From JADDRA01 sp051005375 (GTDB taxonomy: Bacteria > Actinomycetota > Acidimicrobiia > Acidimicrobiales > CADCSY01): DNA of 33,833 nucleotides. A model generated the notes under the pieces. The model was not told the DNA's origin. It did not search any database and saw nothing but the letters and a program-made list of their open reading frames with translations. Position numbers and translations under genes: made by a program. Below, piece after piece: positions 7,480 through 15,851 of this stretch (position 1 is the stretch's first letter; every line of letters begins with the position of its first letter). The stretch covers positions 1 through 33,833 of the forward strand of contig JBPCJK010000212.1 of the NCBI GenBank assembly GCA_051005375.1. The letters are read 5' to 3'.

Positions 7480-9234
7480 ATGCCCGAGACACTTCTGAAT
7501 CTGCTGCGCGCCCGGGTGGCAGAGGCCGTCGTCGCTGCCTTCGGGGCTGACGTTCGCCTGCCGGAAACCCTCGTAACGCCTACCAGCGACCCTCGTCACG
7601 GTGACTACACCTGCCCGGTGGCCATGGCGCTGGCTCGCACCCTGGGTCGGCCCCCGCACGAATTGGCCACGCAGTTGGCCGAAAGAATCGAGGTCGACCC
7701 CGTCTGCGAGCCACCCGAAGTGGTACGGCCGGGCTTCGTGAACCTGCGCCTGCACAAGGACTGGCTCGGGCTTCGGGTGGCCGAGATGGTCGGCGACGAA
7801 CGCCTGGGACTGGCGCCGGTGGCCATGCCGGCTCACGTGGTGGTCGACTACTCCGGACCAAATCTGGCCAAAGAGATGCACGTCGGCCACCTGCGCTCGA
7901 CCATCATCGGCGACTGCCTGGCCAACACCTTGGTGTTCCTCGGCCACCACGTCGATCGCATCAACCACGTCGGCGACTGGGGCACCCAGTTCGGGATGCT
8001 CATCGCCCACCTCGACGACACCCGTCCCCGAGCTCTGCACGACGGCGATGCCGACCTGGGTCACATCGAGGACCTCTACCGTCAGGCCAACGCCCGCTTC
8101 ACCGACGACGAGGCGTTCCGGCAGCGAGCTCGCCGCCGGGTGGTCGACCTCCAGGCCGGGGAGGCGACGGCCACGGCGGCGTGGCGATCGTTGGTGGAGC
8201 TGTCCATGGGTGCCAACCAGGCCGTCTACCGCCTGCTCGGGGTCCATCCGCTGCAGCAGCGGGGCGAGTCGTCCTACCAGCCCATGCTGGCCCAGGTGGT
8301 TGCCGACCTGGAGGCAGCCGGGCTGGTGGTGGTCGACGGCGGGGCCAAGTGCGTCTTCGTCGACGGCTTCACCAACGCCGAGGGCGAGCCCCTCCCCCTG
8401 ATCGTGCAGAAGGCCGACGGCGGCTTCAACTACGACACCACCGACCTGGCCGCGCTGCGGGTGCGGGTGGAGGGCGGGGCCGACCGCCTCGCCTACGTCG
8501 TGGACGCCGGACAGTCCCAGCACCTGCAGATGGTCTTCGCCGTGGCAGCCAAGGCGGGCTGGCTACCCGCTGGCGTCGAGGCCAGCCACGTGTCGTTCGG
8601 CCTGGTCCTGGGAGAGGGAGGCCGACGGCTTCGGACCCGTTCAGGGGAGTCGGCTCGGTTACGCGACCTGCTCGAGGAAGCGGTGGTGCGGGCACGGAAA
8701 TTTGTGGTGGAACGGGCGGCAGAACGGGGAAAGGCCGTCCCTGGCGACGTCGACGAGGTCGCCCGGGTGGTCGGAATCGGGGCGGTCAAGTACGCCGACC
8801 TCAGCCAGAACCGCCAGAGCAACTACGTCTTCTCCTACGACCGCATGCTCAGCCTCAAGGGCAACACCGCTCCCTACCTGCAGTACGCCTATGCCCGCAT
8901 CCGGTCCATCCTCCGGGAAGCAGGCTGGGGAGACGGTCCACCAGCGGCCGTCTTCGACGTCGACCTGGCCCACTCCCAGGAGCTCGACGTGGCCAAGCGC
9001 CTGGTGGTGACGGGCGACGTGTTGGAGCGAGTGGCCGAGGAGTACCTCCCCAACCACCTGTGCGCCCACCTCTACGAGCTCTCCCAGGCCTACAACCAGT
9101 TCTACGAGCACTGCCCCGTGCTACGGGCCGACGAGCCCGTCCGCAGCGCCCGCCTGGCCCTGAGCGAGGTCACCGCCACCACATTGCGGCGGGGACTGGC
9201 CCTGCTCGGCATCGAGGTCCTCGAGCGCATCTGA
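7480..9234 (+). CDS. argS: Arginyl-tRNA synthetase
   Basis: A 584-residue class I aminoacyl-tRNA synthetase that charges tRNA-Arg with arginine using ATP; cytoplasmic, essential. Visible features: the ArgRS-specific N-terminal tRNA-recognition domain (residues 1-110); the HIGH-type signature HVGH at 134-137 in KEMHVGHLRSTIIGD, with VDYSGPNLAKEM just before it; the family motif HVGDWGTQFGMLI; GFNYDTTDLAALRVR; a KMSKS-equivalent loop, LRTRSGESARLRDLL, lacking the canonical lysines as usual for ArgRS; and the alpha-helical anticodon-binding domain (NTAPYLQYAYARIRSI, YELSQAYNQFYEHCPV, ALLGIEVLERI) to the end. Length is normal. It stands alone, between the OsmC scrap and a membrane-protein gene with its own ribosome site. 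Confidence 0.97.
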   Translation: MPETLLNLLRARVAEAVVAAFGADVRLPETLVTPTSDPRHGDYTCPVAMALARTLGRPPHELATQLAERIEVDPVCEPPEVVRPGFVNLRLHKDWLGLRVAEMVGDERLGLAPVAMPAHVVVDYSGPNLAKEMHVGHLRSTIIGDCLANTLVFLGHHVDRINHVGDWGTQFGMLIAHLDDTRPRALHDGDADLGHIEDLYRQANARFTDDEAFRQRARRRVVDLQAGEATATAAWRSLVELSMGANQAVYRLLGVHPLQQRGESSYQPMLAQVVADLEAAGLVVVDGGAKCVFVDGFTNAEGEPLPLIVQKADGGFNYDTTDLAALRVRVEGGADRLAYVVDAGQSQHLQMVFAVAAKAGWLPAGVEASHVSFGLVLGEGGRRLRTRSGESARLRDLLEEAVVRARKFVVERAAERGKAVPGDVDEVARVVGIGAVKYADLSQNRQSNYVFSYDRMLSLKGNTAPYLQYAYARIRSILREAGWGDGPPAAVFDVDLAHSQELDVAKRLVVTGDVLERVAEEYLPNHLCAHLYELSQAYNQFYEHCPVLRADEPVRSARLALSEVTATTLRRGLALLGIEVLERI

Positions 9235-9320
9235 GCCGCCCGCAATGGTTGGCGGAGCGAACACCGGGTAAGGGGCGCGGGACGGGGTCCAACGGTGATC
9301 CCCGGCCTCCGGAGGTAACA

Positions 9321-9896
9321 ATGGGAAAGACCAAGAACAACGAGAATAGCAATAGCGTGGTGCGGGCCCTCAACGACCTGGGTCTGGCGGCGTGGTTCGG
9401 GGGTTCGCTGATGGGGGCCATTGGGCTCAACGGCGCAGCTGCCCAGGCCGACTCCCCCCGGGAGCGGGCCAAGGTGGCCAATGCCGGTTGGGCGCGCTGG
9501 ACCCCGGCCAACCTGGCTGCCATCGGTGCCTACAGCGTGGGATCCCTCGCCCTCCTCGGCGCCAACAAGGGTCGGCTCGGTGGGCAGCAGGGAGTGGCCA
9601 AGGTGGCGCTGATGAAGACGGCGCTGACGGCGGCGGCCATGGGCGCCACCGCCTACAGCCGGGTGCTCGGCCAGAAGATGATGGACGCCGGCGACCCCAT
9701 TGTGGAGGGAGCGACGGAGCCGACGAGCGTGACGCCTCCGGAGGTGGCCGATGCCCAGCGTAAGCTCAAGGTTCTGCAGTGGGTGGTGCCTGCCCTCACC
9801 GGTGTGACGATGGTGCTCGACTCCAAGATGGGAGAGCAGCAGCGGCCCGCTGACGTGGCCAAGGGTGTGGTCCGCCGGCTCAACCCCGCCGCCTGA
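9321..9896 (+). CDS. Conserved hypothetical membrane protein
   Basis: A 191-residue protein beginning MGKTKNNENSNSVVRALNDL, with a strong ribosome binding site GGAGGT at 9311-9316 four bases before ATG 9321. Hydrophobic segments lie at about residues 20-38, 55-78, 93-112 and 148-165, with Gly/Ala-rich helices (AAWFGGSLMGAIGLNGAAAQ; AAIGAYSVGSLALLGANKG). I recall similar uncharacterised proteins in actinobacteria but no named domain. Ends converge with the downstream permease gene 46 bases away. It does not share a frame with argS; the long upstream reading in this frame is a shadow. Confidence 0.75.
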   Translation: MGKTKNNENSNSVVRALNDLGLAAWFGGSLMGAIGLNGAAAQADSPRERAKVANAGWARWTPANLAAIGAYSVGSLALLGANKGRLGGQQGVAKVALMKTALTAAAMGATAYSRVLGQKMMDAGDPIVEGATEPTSVTPPEVADAQRKLKVLQWVVPALTGVTMVLDSKMGEQQRPADVAKGVVRRLNPAA

Positions 9897-9942
9897 CGAG
9901 CGCTTAGTCGCCATGATGGCGGCCCATCTGGAGCCCACTCGG

Positions 9943-11871
9943 TTACCGGACCGACCGGGTGGCCCCATCTGTTCCGCCTGGCTCGTTGAACCCGGCGTCG
10001 GCGGTCGGTCCGGAGGGGGGCTCGTCGAGGTGGAACGGCACCGAGGTCACCACCGTGTTGCGCCGGAAGAGAAGCCGGCCCTTGAGCAACAGGGCGCTCT
10101 GGTTGTGCAGGAACTGCTGCCACCAGTGGCTCAAGACGAACTCGGGGACCACCACGGTGATGATGTCGTTGTCGTAGGCGGCGTCGAGCTCGTCGAGGTA
10201 CTTGAGGACCGGCTGGGTCAGCTCCCTGTATGGGGAGTAGCGGCGCTCCAGCTCTATGTCGAGGTGGTAGTGCTCCCATTGTTCGCCGATGCCGTCGGAT
10301 TCCTCGGGGCTGGACACCACCGAGAAAGCGATGAGCCGGTCAGGGGCCAGCGACTTGGCGTAGGTGAGGGCAGCCAGCACCCCCTGGTGGACGTTGCCCA
10401 CCAGCACCACCACCGTGTGGGTGCGGGGAAGGGGCCGGTAGCCCTCGGGTACGTGCAGCAACTTCGCCACCCGGTCGTAGTGGCGGTGGACCGACCGGAG
10501 CAACAACACGATGACAGGGATGACCACGGCGGGGATCCAAGCGCCGATGGTGAACTTGGACACGACGACCACGGTGAGGACGAGGAACGTGGCCACCGCT
10601 CCGAGAGCGTTGACCACGCTGTTGCGCCGCCATCCCGGTTCCTTGAGGCGGAGGTGGTGGCGCACCATCCCCGACTGCGAGAGGGTGAAGCCGGTGAACA
10701 CCCCGACGGCGTAGAGGGGGATGAGGGCGTTGGTGATCCCTCCGAAGACGATGACCAGCAGGGCAGCCCCGGCCGCCAGCAGGAGGATGCCGTTGGAGTA
10801 CACCAGGCGGTCGCCCCGGTTGTAGAGCTGGCGGGGCAGGAAACGATCTCGGGCCAGGATGGAGGACAGGCTGGGAAAGGCGTTGTAGGCGGTGTTGGCG
10901 GCGAGGATGAGGATGGCGGCGGTGGCCACCTGCAGGGCGAAGTACAGCAGCGAGCTCCCGCCGAACACGGTGCTGCCCATGATCGACAGCAGGGTCTCGC
11001 CCCCCTCCTGGGGAGTGGGCTGGAGGCGATGGGCCAGCACCGAGATGCCGAAGAAGAACGAGGCCAGGATGACGCCCATCCACACCAGGGTGGCAGCGGC
11101 GTTCTTGGACTCGTTCTTGCGGAAGGCGGGCACGCCGTTGGAGATGGCCTCGATGCCCGACAACGCCACCGCCCCCGAGGAGAAGGCGCGCATGAGAGCC
11201 AGGGCAGTGACGCCGCCGAGAAGGGCACCGCCCTCGGTGAGCTGGGCCAGGGCCTCCTCGTTGGGAGGGAGAGCTTCGAGAGCGCCAGTGAACGAGCGGA
11301 CCAGGCCCACCACCAACAGCGTGCCCAGGGTGACGACGTAGACGTAGGTGGGGACGGCGAAGAGGCGTCCTGACTCCTTGACACCTCGGAGGTTGATGGC
11401 GGTGAGCATGAGGATGCACACCAGGCACAGCGCCACCCGGTGCTCACGCAGGCCGGGGAAGGCCGAGGTGATGGCGGCAACCCCGGCGGAGACGGATACG
11501 GCCACGGTCAGCACGTAGTCCACCATGAGCGAGGCGCCGGCGACCAGTGATGGGGTGACCCCGAGGTTGTCCCGCGACACCACGTAGGACCCCCCGCCAC
11601 TCGGGTAGGCGAAGATGGTCTGGCGGTAGCTGGTGATGACGATGGCCAGCAGCACCACCACCACCACGGCGATGGGTATCAGGTACTCGAGGGCGGTGAG
11701 GGCGGTCAGGGGCACCAGCACGAGGAGGATCTCCTCGGTGGCGTAGGCCGTCGAGGAGATGGCATCGGAGGCGAAGACGGCCAGCGCCACCAGCTTGCCC
11801 AGCCGCTGGTGGCTCTCCTCGCTGGTGGCCAGCGGGGGCCCGACGAGGAGACGCTTGAAGGTGGAGCGCAT
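9943..11871 (-). CDS. KimA-like APC-superfamily permease, paralogue 1 (probable potassium transporter)
   Basis: A 642-residue transporter with about 12 membrane segments over residues 25-455 and a soluble C-terminal domain of about 170 residues (TVVVLVGNVHQGVLAALTYA..., HWWQQFLHNQSALLLKGRLL). Diagnostic stretches: FASDAISSTAYATEEIL, YRQTIFAYPSGGGSYVVSRD, MVDYVLTVAVSVSAGVAAI, SSGAVALSGIEAISNGVPAF. These match the family of Bacillus KimA (potassium-proton symporter) and Mycobacterium Rv2690c, often annotated simply as amino acid permease. Linkage to two TrkA-type RCK proteins makes potassium the better guess. It is the downstream member of a tandem pair, 49 bases after paralogue 2, presumably co-transcribed. 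No clear ribosome site precedes ATG 11871, but the start aligns exactly with that of paralogue 2 (STFKRLLVG / STLKRVLVG). Confidence 0.85.
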   Translation of the reverse strand: MRSTFKRLLVGPPLATSEESHQRLGKLVALAVFASDAISSTAYATEEILLVLVPLTALTALEYLIPIAVVVVVLLAIVITSYRQTIFAYPSGGGSYVVSRDNLGVTPSLVAGASLMVDYVLTVAVSVSAGVAAITSAFPGLREHRVALCLVCILMLTAINLRGVKESGRLFAVPTYVYVVTLGTLLVVGLVRSFTGALEALPPNEEALAQLTEGGALLGGVTALALMRAFSSGAVALSGIEAISNGVPAFRKNESKNAAATLVWMGVILASFFFGISVLAHRLQPTPQEGGETLLSIMGSTVFGGSSLLYFALQVATAAILILAANTAYNAFPSLSSILARDRFLPRQLYNRGDRLVYSNGILLLAAGAALLVIVFGGITNALIPLYAVGVFTGFTLSQSGMVRHHLRLKEPGWRRNSVVNALGAVATFLVLTVVVVSKFTIGAWIPAVVIPVIVLLLRSVHRHYDRVAKLLHVPEGYRPLPRTHTVVVLVGNVHQGVLAALTYAKSLAPDRLIAFSVVSSPEESDGIGEQWEHYHLDIELERRYSPYRELTQPVLKYLDELDAAYDNDIITVVVPEFVLSHWWQQFLHNQSALLLKGRLLFRRNTVVTSVPFHLDEPPSGPTADAGFNEPGGTDGATRSVR

Positions 11872-11920
11872 GGTGGTGGCTCAGTCTGGCCCGAGGGACA
11901 CGGTCAGTGCGTGGGCATGG

Positions 11921-13873
11921 TCATGTCAAGGGAGCGGTCTCGTCGGTGATGGCCTGCTCGGCTGCGGCCTCGTCGACGGCAGAGACGGCCAGTGCCTCGT
12001 CCTCGCCCGTCCCTCCATCCTCAAGCTTGTCGAGGTGGAAGGGCACGGAGATCACCACGGTGTTCCGGCGGAACAGCAGGCGGCTCTTGAGCAGCAGGGC
12101 GCTCTGGTTGTGGAGGAGCTGCTCCCACCAGTGGCCGAGCACGAACTCGGGCAGCACCACGGTGATGATGTCGTTGTCGTGCTCGGCGGTGAGCTCGTTG
12201 AGGTGCTTGAGCACAGGCTGGGTGAGCTCCCGGTAGGGGGAGTGCAAGATGCGCAGCGGTACGTCGAGGCGGTAGTCCTCCCATTGCTCCCGGATGCGAT
12301 CGACATCCTCGTCGTTCTCCGCCACCGACAGCGCCTCCAGGCGATCGGGCGAGAGCGACTGGGCGTAGGACAGCGCGGCGAGCACCCCTTGGTGGACGTT
12401 GCCGACCAGCACAACCACGGTGTTGGTGTAGCGGACGGGCCGGTAGCCAGAGGGAACCTGCAGGAGTGCAGACACCCGTTGGTAGTGGCGGTGGATGGCC
12501 CGCAGCAGCAGCACGATGAGGGGGATGAGCACGGCGGGTACCCAGGCGCCGATGGTGAACTTGGACACCACCACGACAGCCAGCACGATACCGGTGGCGA
12601 CGGAGCCCACCAGGTTGACCACGGCGTGTCCCCTCCAGCCGGGCTCCTTGTGCCGGCGGTGGTGCCTGACCATGCCGAACTGGGAGAGGGTGAAGCCGGT
12701 GAACACGCCCACGGCGTAGAGGGGGATGAGGGCGGTGGTCTCGCCTTTGAAGACCACGATGAGCAGGGAGGCCACCGCCGCCAGGGCCAGCACCCCGTTG
12801 GAGAACACCAGACGGTCACCCCGGTTGTAGAGCTGACGGGGGAGGTAGCCGTCGCGGGCGAGTATGGAGGAGATGCGGGGGAAGTCGGCGTAGGCGGTGT
12901 TGGCGGCCAGCAGGAGGATGGCGGCGGTGGCGGCCTGGAGCAGGAAGTACAGGGGAGAGGAGTCCCCGTAGACGGCGCCCCCGATGATCGACAGCAGGGT
13001 CTCGTTCTCCGAGACGGTGGGCCGGATACGGTGCGCCAGCAACGAGATGCCGAAGAAGAAGGTGCCGAGGATCACCCCCATCCACACCAGGGTGGCGGCG
13101 GCGTTTCGGGGCTCGTCCTTGCGGAAGGCGGGCACCCCGTTGGAGATGGCTTCGATCCCGGTGAGGGCCACTGCTCCCGAGGAGAAGGCCCGCATCACTG
13201 CCAGAACGGTGATGCCGGTTAGCAGGGCGCCTCCCTTGGTCAGCTCGTCGACCGAGGCCGCGTCGGGCGGGAGCGGGCTGAGGTCGCCGAGGAAGGAGCG
13301 GTACAGCCCGTAGAGGATGAGCAGGGCCAGCGACCCGACGTAGAGGTAGGTGGGCACGGCGAAGACCCGGCCCGACTCCTTGACCCCCCGGAGGTTGGCC
13401 ACGGTGAGCAGGGCGATGGCCAACAGGCACAGCTCCACCCGCAGGGGGCGAAGGGGCGCCACCGCGGAGGTGATGGCGGCCACCCCGGCGGAGATTGACA
13501 CGGCGACGGTCAGCACGTAGTCGACCAGCAGGGAGGCGCCGGCCACCAGGGAAGGGGTCTCCCCCAGGTTCTCTCTGGACACCACGTAGGAGCCGCCGCC
13601 GCTGGGGTAGGCGAAGATGGTCTGGCGATAGCTGGAGACCACGATGAACAGCAGGACGACGACGACCAACGACAGCGGCAGGAGGTACTCGAGGGACGCC
13701 GACAGCCCGCCCAGGGGCACCAGCACGAGAAGGATCTCCTCGGTGGCGTAGGCCGTGGAGGAGATGGCGTCGGAGGCGAACACCGCCAGCGCCACCAGCT
13801 TTCCCAGCCGTTGGTGGCTCTCCTCGCTGGTGGCCAGGGGCTTGCCCACCAGCACTCGCTTCAACGTGGACAT
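11921..13873 (-). CDS. KimA-like APC-superfamily permease, paralogue 2 (probable potassium transporter)
   Basis: A 650-residue paralogue of the neighbouring permease, collinear over its whole length, with the same signature segments (DAISSTAYATEEILLVLVPL, FAYPSGGGSYVVSRENLGET, VAVSISAGVAAITSA, VALTGIEAISNGVPAFRKDE) and the same soluble tail (HWWEQLLHNQSALLLKSRLL). ATG 13873 is chosen over the in-frame ATG at 13921 because GAGAGGGG precedes it and it aligns with paralogue 1. The main differences lie in the loop around residues 200-215 and the C-terminal acidic extension (GGTGEDEALAV...). It is divergently transcribed from the first trkA gene across a 172-base region, as Rv2690c is from ceoB. 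The tail resembles a nucleotide- or regulator-binding domain; in KimA the C-terminal domain binds cyclic di-AMP, not shown here. Confidence 0.85.
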   Translation of the reverse strand: MSTLKRVLVGKPLATSEESHQRLGKLVALAVFASDAISSTAYATEEILLVLVPLGGLSASLEYLLPLSLVVVVLLFIVVSSYRQTIFAYPSGGGSYVVSRENLGETPSLVAGASLLVDYVLTVAVSISAGVAAITSAVAPLRPLRVELCLLAIALLTVANLRGVKESGRVFAVPTYLYVGSLALLILYGLYRSFLGDLSPLPPDAASVDELTKGGALLTGITVLAVMRAFSSGAVALTGIEAISNGVPAFRKDEPRNAAATLVWMGVILGTFFFGISLLAHRIRPTVSENETLLSIIGGAVYGDSSPLYFLLQAATAAILLLAANTAYADFPRISSILARDGYLPRQLYNRGDRLVFSNGVLALAAVASLLIVVFKGETTALIPLYAVGVFTGFTLSQFGMVRHHRRHKEPGWRGHAVVNLVGSVATGIVLAVVVVSKFTIGAWVPAVLIPLIVLLLRAIHRHYQRVSALLQVPSGYRPVRYTNTVVVLVGNVHQGVLAALSYAQSLSPDRLEALSVAENDEDVDRIREQWEDYRLDVPLRILHSPYRELTQPVLKHLNELTAEHDNDIITVVLPEFVLGHWWEQLLHNQSALLLKSRLLFRRNTVVISVPFHLDKLEDGGTGEDEALAVSAVDEAAAEQAITDETAPLT

Positions 13874-14045
13874 GGTCCCCTCTCTGACTGAACCGTGCTG
13901 GCCTGGCGCCGGTGCACCCACGGCGGATTATCGCCGTAAGCGGTGCAGAGCGTAGATGCGGGGACAGGCACCGCAACTCAACCCTTGCGGCCGGTGCTCT
14001 GTAGAGTGACCGGCTTCGGCTCGCAGCACCAGGAGGCCAGCCAGC
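13874..14045. promoter_or_regulatory. Divergent promoter region of the potassium-transport module
   Basis: 172 bases between the permease pair (minus) and trkA pair (plus). It contains an interrupted palindrome CGGCG-GATTAT-CGCCG at 13921-13936, a TAGAGT box at 14002-14007 for the plus-strand genes and an AGGAGG ribosome site at 14031-14036, nine bases before the GTG at 14046. The palindrome is a reasonable operator candidate for one or both directions. Confidence 0.45.
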
Positions 14046-14720
14046 GTGCATGTCGTAATCGTCGGGTGCGGTCGGGTCGGGTCGGCCCTGGCCACCCTGG
14101 CCGTCGACGCCGGTCACTCCGTCGGGATGATCGACAAGCGGGCCTCGGCCTTCGTGACCCTTCCCTCGAACTTCGGGGGGCGGACGGTCACCGGCTTCGG
14201 GTTCGACCGCGACCGCCTGCTCGAAGCAGGCATCGAGGAGGCCGACGCCGTTGCCGCAGTGACCAGCGGTGACAACTCCAACATCGTGGTGGCCCGCATC
14301 GCCCGGGAGAACTTTGACGTCGAGCACGTCGTGGCCCGGATCTACGATCCGGGGCGGGCGGCGGTCTACGAACGCCTGGGCATCCCCACCGTCGCCACCG
14401 TCGCCTGGACGACCGACCAGGCTCTGCGCAAGCTGCTTCCCGACCAGATCCGCACCGAATGGACCGATCCCACGGGCAAGCTGTGCATGGTCGAACGGGC
14501 ACTGCCGACGGCGTGGGCGGGGCGGCCGTTGTCGGAGATCGAGGAGCCGGGCCGCTGGCGGGTCAGTGCGCTCACCCGGGCCAGCCAGGCCCTGGTGCCG
14601 AGCGCCGATCTGGTGGGCCAGGAGGGCGACGTGCTGTTGTTGAGCCTGGCCACCGGGCATCTGCCGTCGCTCGAGGAGCGGCTGGCGGCGGGCGGCGGCA
14701 GCGCCCGGAGGCGGCACTGA
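14046..14720 (+). CDS. TrkA-family potassium-channel/transporter regulatory subunit (CeoB-like)
   Basis: A 224-residue cytosolic RCK protein. The N-terminal Rossmann domain begins at once with the dinucleotide-binding GCGRVGSALA, has the acidic end of the second strand at IDK, and SGDNSNIVVARIAREN before VVARIYDP. A TrkA_C-type domain follows from about residue 130 (WTDPTGKLCMVERALP...GDVLLLSLAT). Such proteins bind NAD(H) or ATP and gate potassium uptake proteins. GTG 14046 follows AGGAGG; the ATG at 14050 is out of frame. The stop overlaps the start of the next trkA gene (TGATG), so both are translationally coupled, exactly as ceoB-ceoC. The genes lie divergent to the two KimA-like permeases, their likely partners; no TrkH/KtrB channel gene is visible. 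Confidence 0.9.
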   Translation: MHVVIVGCGRVGSALATLAVDAGHSVGMIDKRASAFVTLPSNFGGRTVTGFGFDRDRLLEAGIEEADAVAAVTSGDNSNIVVARIARENFDVEHVVARIYDPGRAAVYERLGIPTVATVAWTTDQALRKLLPDQIRTEWTDPTGKLCMVERALPTAWAGRPLSEIEEPGRWRVSALTRASQALVPSADLVGQEGDVLLLSLATGHLPSLEERLAAGGGSARRRH

Positions 14721-15391
14721 TGCGTGTCGTCATCGCCGGTGGGGGCAAAGTGGGCAAGTACATCGCCTCGGACCTGCAGGCATCGAACCACGACGTGTTG
14801 GTGCTCGAACAGTCGCTCGCGGCTGTAGAACGGGCCCAGAGGTCTGGCGAGCACCAAGGGGTGGAATTCAGGGCGGCCGATGCCTGTGAGCTTCGGGCCC
14901 TGACCGAGGCCGAGCTGGAGACGGCCGACGTGGTGGCGGCGGTCACCGGAGACGACGAGGACAACCTGGTCATCTCCCTGCTGGCCAAGCAGGAGTTCGG
15001 GGTACCCCGGGTGATCGCCCGGGTCAACCACCCCAAGAACGAATGGCTGTTCAACCAGACCTGGGGCGTCGATGTGGCGGTGTCGACCCCGCACCTGCTC
15101 ACCGCCCTGGTGGAGGAGGCGGTGACAGTGGGGACGCTGGTCCGGCTCCTGCAGTTCGAGGGAGGCAAGGCCCGCTTGGTGGAGGTGACCCTGGCCGATT
15201 CCTCGCCGGCAGCCGGGACGACGGTGGTCGACCTGGGCCTGCCCCGCGACTCCACGGTGGTGGCCGTCGTGCGCCAGGACCACATCGTGGTGCCGCGCGG
15301 TGACACCCTGCTGCTCGCCGGCGATGAGGTGCTGGTGCTGGTGACCCCCGATGCGGAGGCTGCGGTGCGTGGCGCCTTTGTGGGCCAGTAG
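14720..15391 (+). CDS. TrkA-family potassium-channel/transporter regulatory subunit (CeoC-like)
   Basis: A 223-residue protein with one RCK unit: RCK_N with MRVVIAGGGKVGKYIASDLQ (nucleotide-binding glycines), VLVLEQS at the end of strand 2, VVAAVTGDDEDNLVISLLAK and RVIARVNHPKNEWLFNQTWG; and TrkA_C from about residue 135 (LLQFEGGKARLVEVTLADSS...LVLVTPDAEAAV). ATG 14720 shares bases with the preceding stop. Presumably it pairs with the upstream paralogue as a hetero-oligomeric regulator of potassium uptake. It ends 11 bases before a convergent small-protein gene. Confidence 0.92.
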   Translation: MRVVIAGGGKVGKYIASDLQASNHDVLVLEQSLAAVERAQRSGEHQGVEFRAADACELRALTEAELETADVVAAVTGDDEDNLVISLLAKQEFGVPRVIARVNHPKNEWLFNQTWGVDVAVSTPHLLTALVEEAVTVGTLVRLLQFEGGKARLVEVTLADSSPAAGTTVVDLGLPRDSTVVAVVRQDHIVVPRGDTLLLAGDEVLVLVTPDAEAAVRGAFVGQ

Positions 15392-15402
15392 CAGGGCCGC
15401 CC

Positions 15403-15528
15403 CTACCCCCGGTTCACGTAGGCCTGGCCGATGGCGTAGGCCATTGCTGCCGCCACCAGCCCGATGTCCACGAGCACGGCCAGCACGCGGGCCCGGCGCA
15501 CCGGGTCGCGGAAAGGTATCCAGCCCAC
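15403..15528 (-). CDS. 41-residue membrane protein, coupled to the upstream gene
   Basis: GTG at 15528 overlaps the TAG stop of the 89-residue gene by one base (TAGTG), a classic translational-coupling overlap. The product starts GWIPFRDPVRRARVLAVLVD and has one hydrophobic helix (VLAVLVDIGLVAAAMAYAIG). In a larger open frame the upstream part is an arginine-rich shadow of the neighbouring gene, so the short form is preferred. No family recognised. The two small proteins could form a membrane complex; that is inference. Confidence 0.55.
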   Translation of the reverse strand: MGWIPFRDPVRRARVLAVLVDIGLVAAAMAYAIGQAYVNRG

Positions 15529-15797
15529 TACGAAGTATTGTCGATCTTGCCGCCGCCGAGGTCGCCCTGCTGGGCGGCGAGCACTACTGGTCGGGGCTGG
15601 AGCCCGCCCCCGAGGACGGGCAGGCTCTGCTGGCCCTGCTGGGCGTCGCCGTCGCTCCCGCCTGCACCCATGCGAACGGCGATCATGGTGATGGCCACCA
15701 ACAGCACGAAGATGACAAAGGCCACGACCAGCTTGGACCCGTTCCACTCCCGGCCCACACCCCGGGCAGGATCGACCTCGGAGTCGTGGTCGGCCAT
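15528..15797 (-). CDS. Small single-pass membrane protein, 89 residues
   Basis: MADHDSEVDPARGVGREWNG is a charged cytoplasmic head, followed by one transmembrane helix at about residues 22-43 (SKLVVAFVIFVLLVAITMIA) and a Gly/Gln-rich tail (GGSDGDAQQGQQSLPVLGGG). ATG 15797 follows GAAAGGAA at a suitable distance. No family recognised. It is divergent from the gene at 15852 (55-base gap) and coupled to the downstream 41-residue gene. Position after the trkA pair and before an OB-fold gene recalls the mycobacterial locus, where another membrane-protein gene sits in this place, but the sequence does not resemble DUF3159. Confidence 0.65.
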   Translation of the reverse strand: MADHDSEVDPARGVGREWNGSKLVVAFVIFVLLVAITMIAVRMGAGGSDGDAQQGQQSLPVLGGGLQPRPVVLAAQQGDLGGGKIDNTS

Positions 15798-15839
15798 GTG
15801 GGTTCCTTTCGGGGGTTCGGGGAGGTGACAGGCGGTCGC

Positions 15840-15845
15840 TACAGT
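15840..15845 (+). promoter_or_regulatory. Putative -10 box of a leaderless promoter
   Basis: TACAGT lies six bases before ATG 15852, with no ribosome site between. Confidence 0.5.
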
Positions 15846-15851
15846 ACGGCC

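Noticed and set aside
8807..8816. Further GCCAGAAC occurrences (for example in argS and in the permease region near 13200)
   Set aside because: Single arms without an inverted partner; explained by coding sequence, so not counted as copies of the palindrome family.
9236..9255. Possible terminator after argS (CCGCC...GGCGG)
   Set aside because: Only a 5-bp stem with a 10-base loop; too weak to call.
8181..9896. Fusion of an argS-shadow frame to the membrane protein at 9321
   Set aside because: The GGAGGT ribosome site and ATG at 9311-9323 define the real start; the upstream part is a shadow.
9909..9921. CGCCATGATGGCG palindrome between convergent genes
   Set aside because: Very short, essentially loop-less; not convincing as terminator.
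9865..13222. Long plus-strand ORFs (502 and 487 residues) opposite the two permeases
   Set aside because: Antisense shadows; His/Gly/Glu-rich with no domain, and similar to each other only because the permeases are paralogues.
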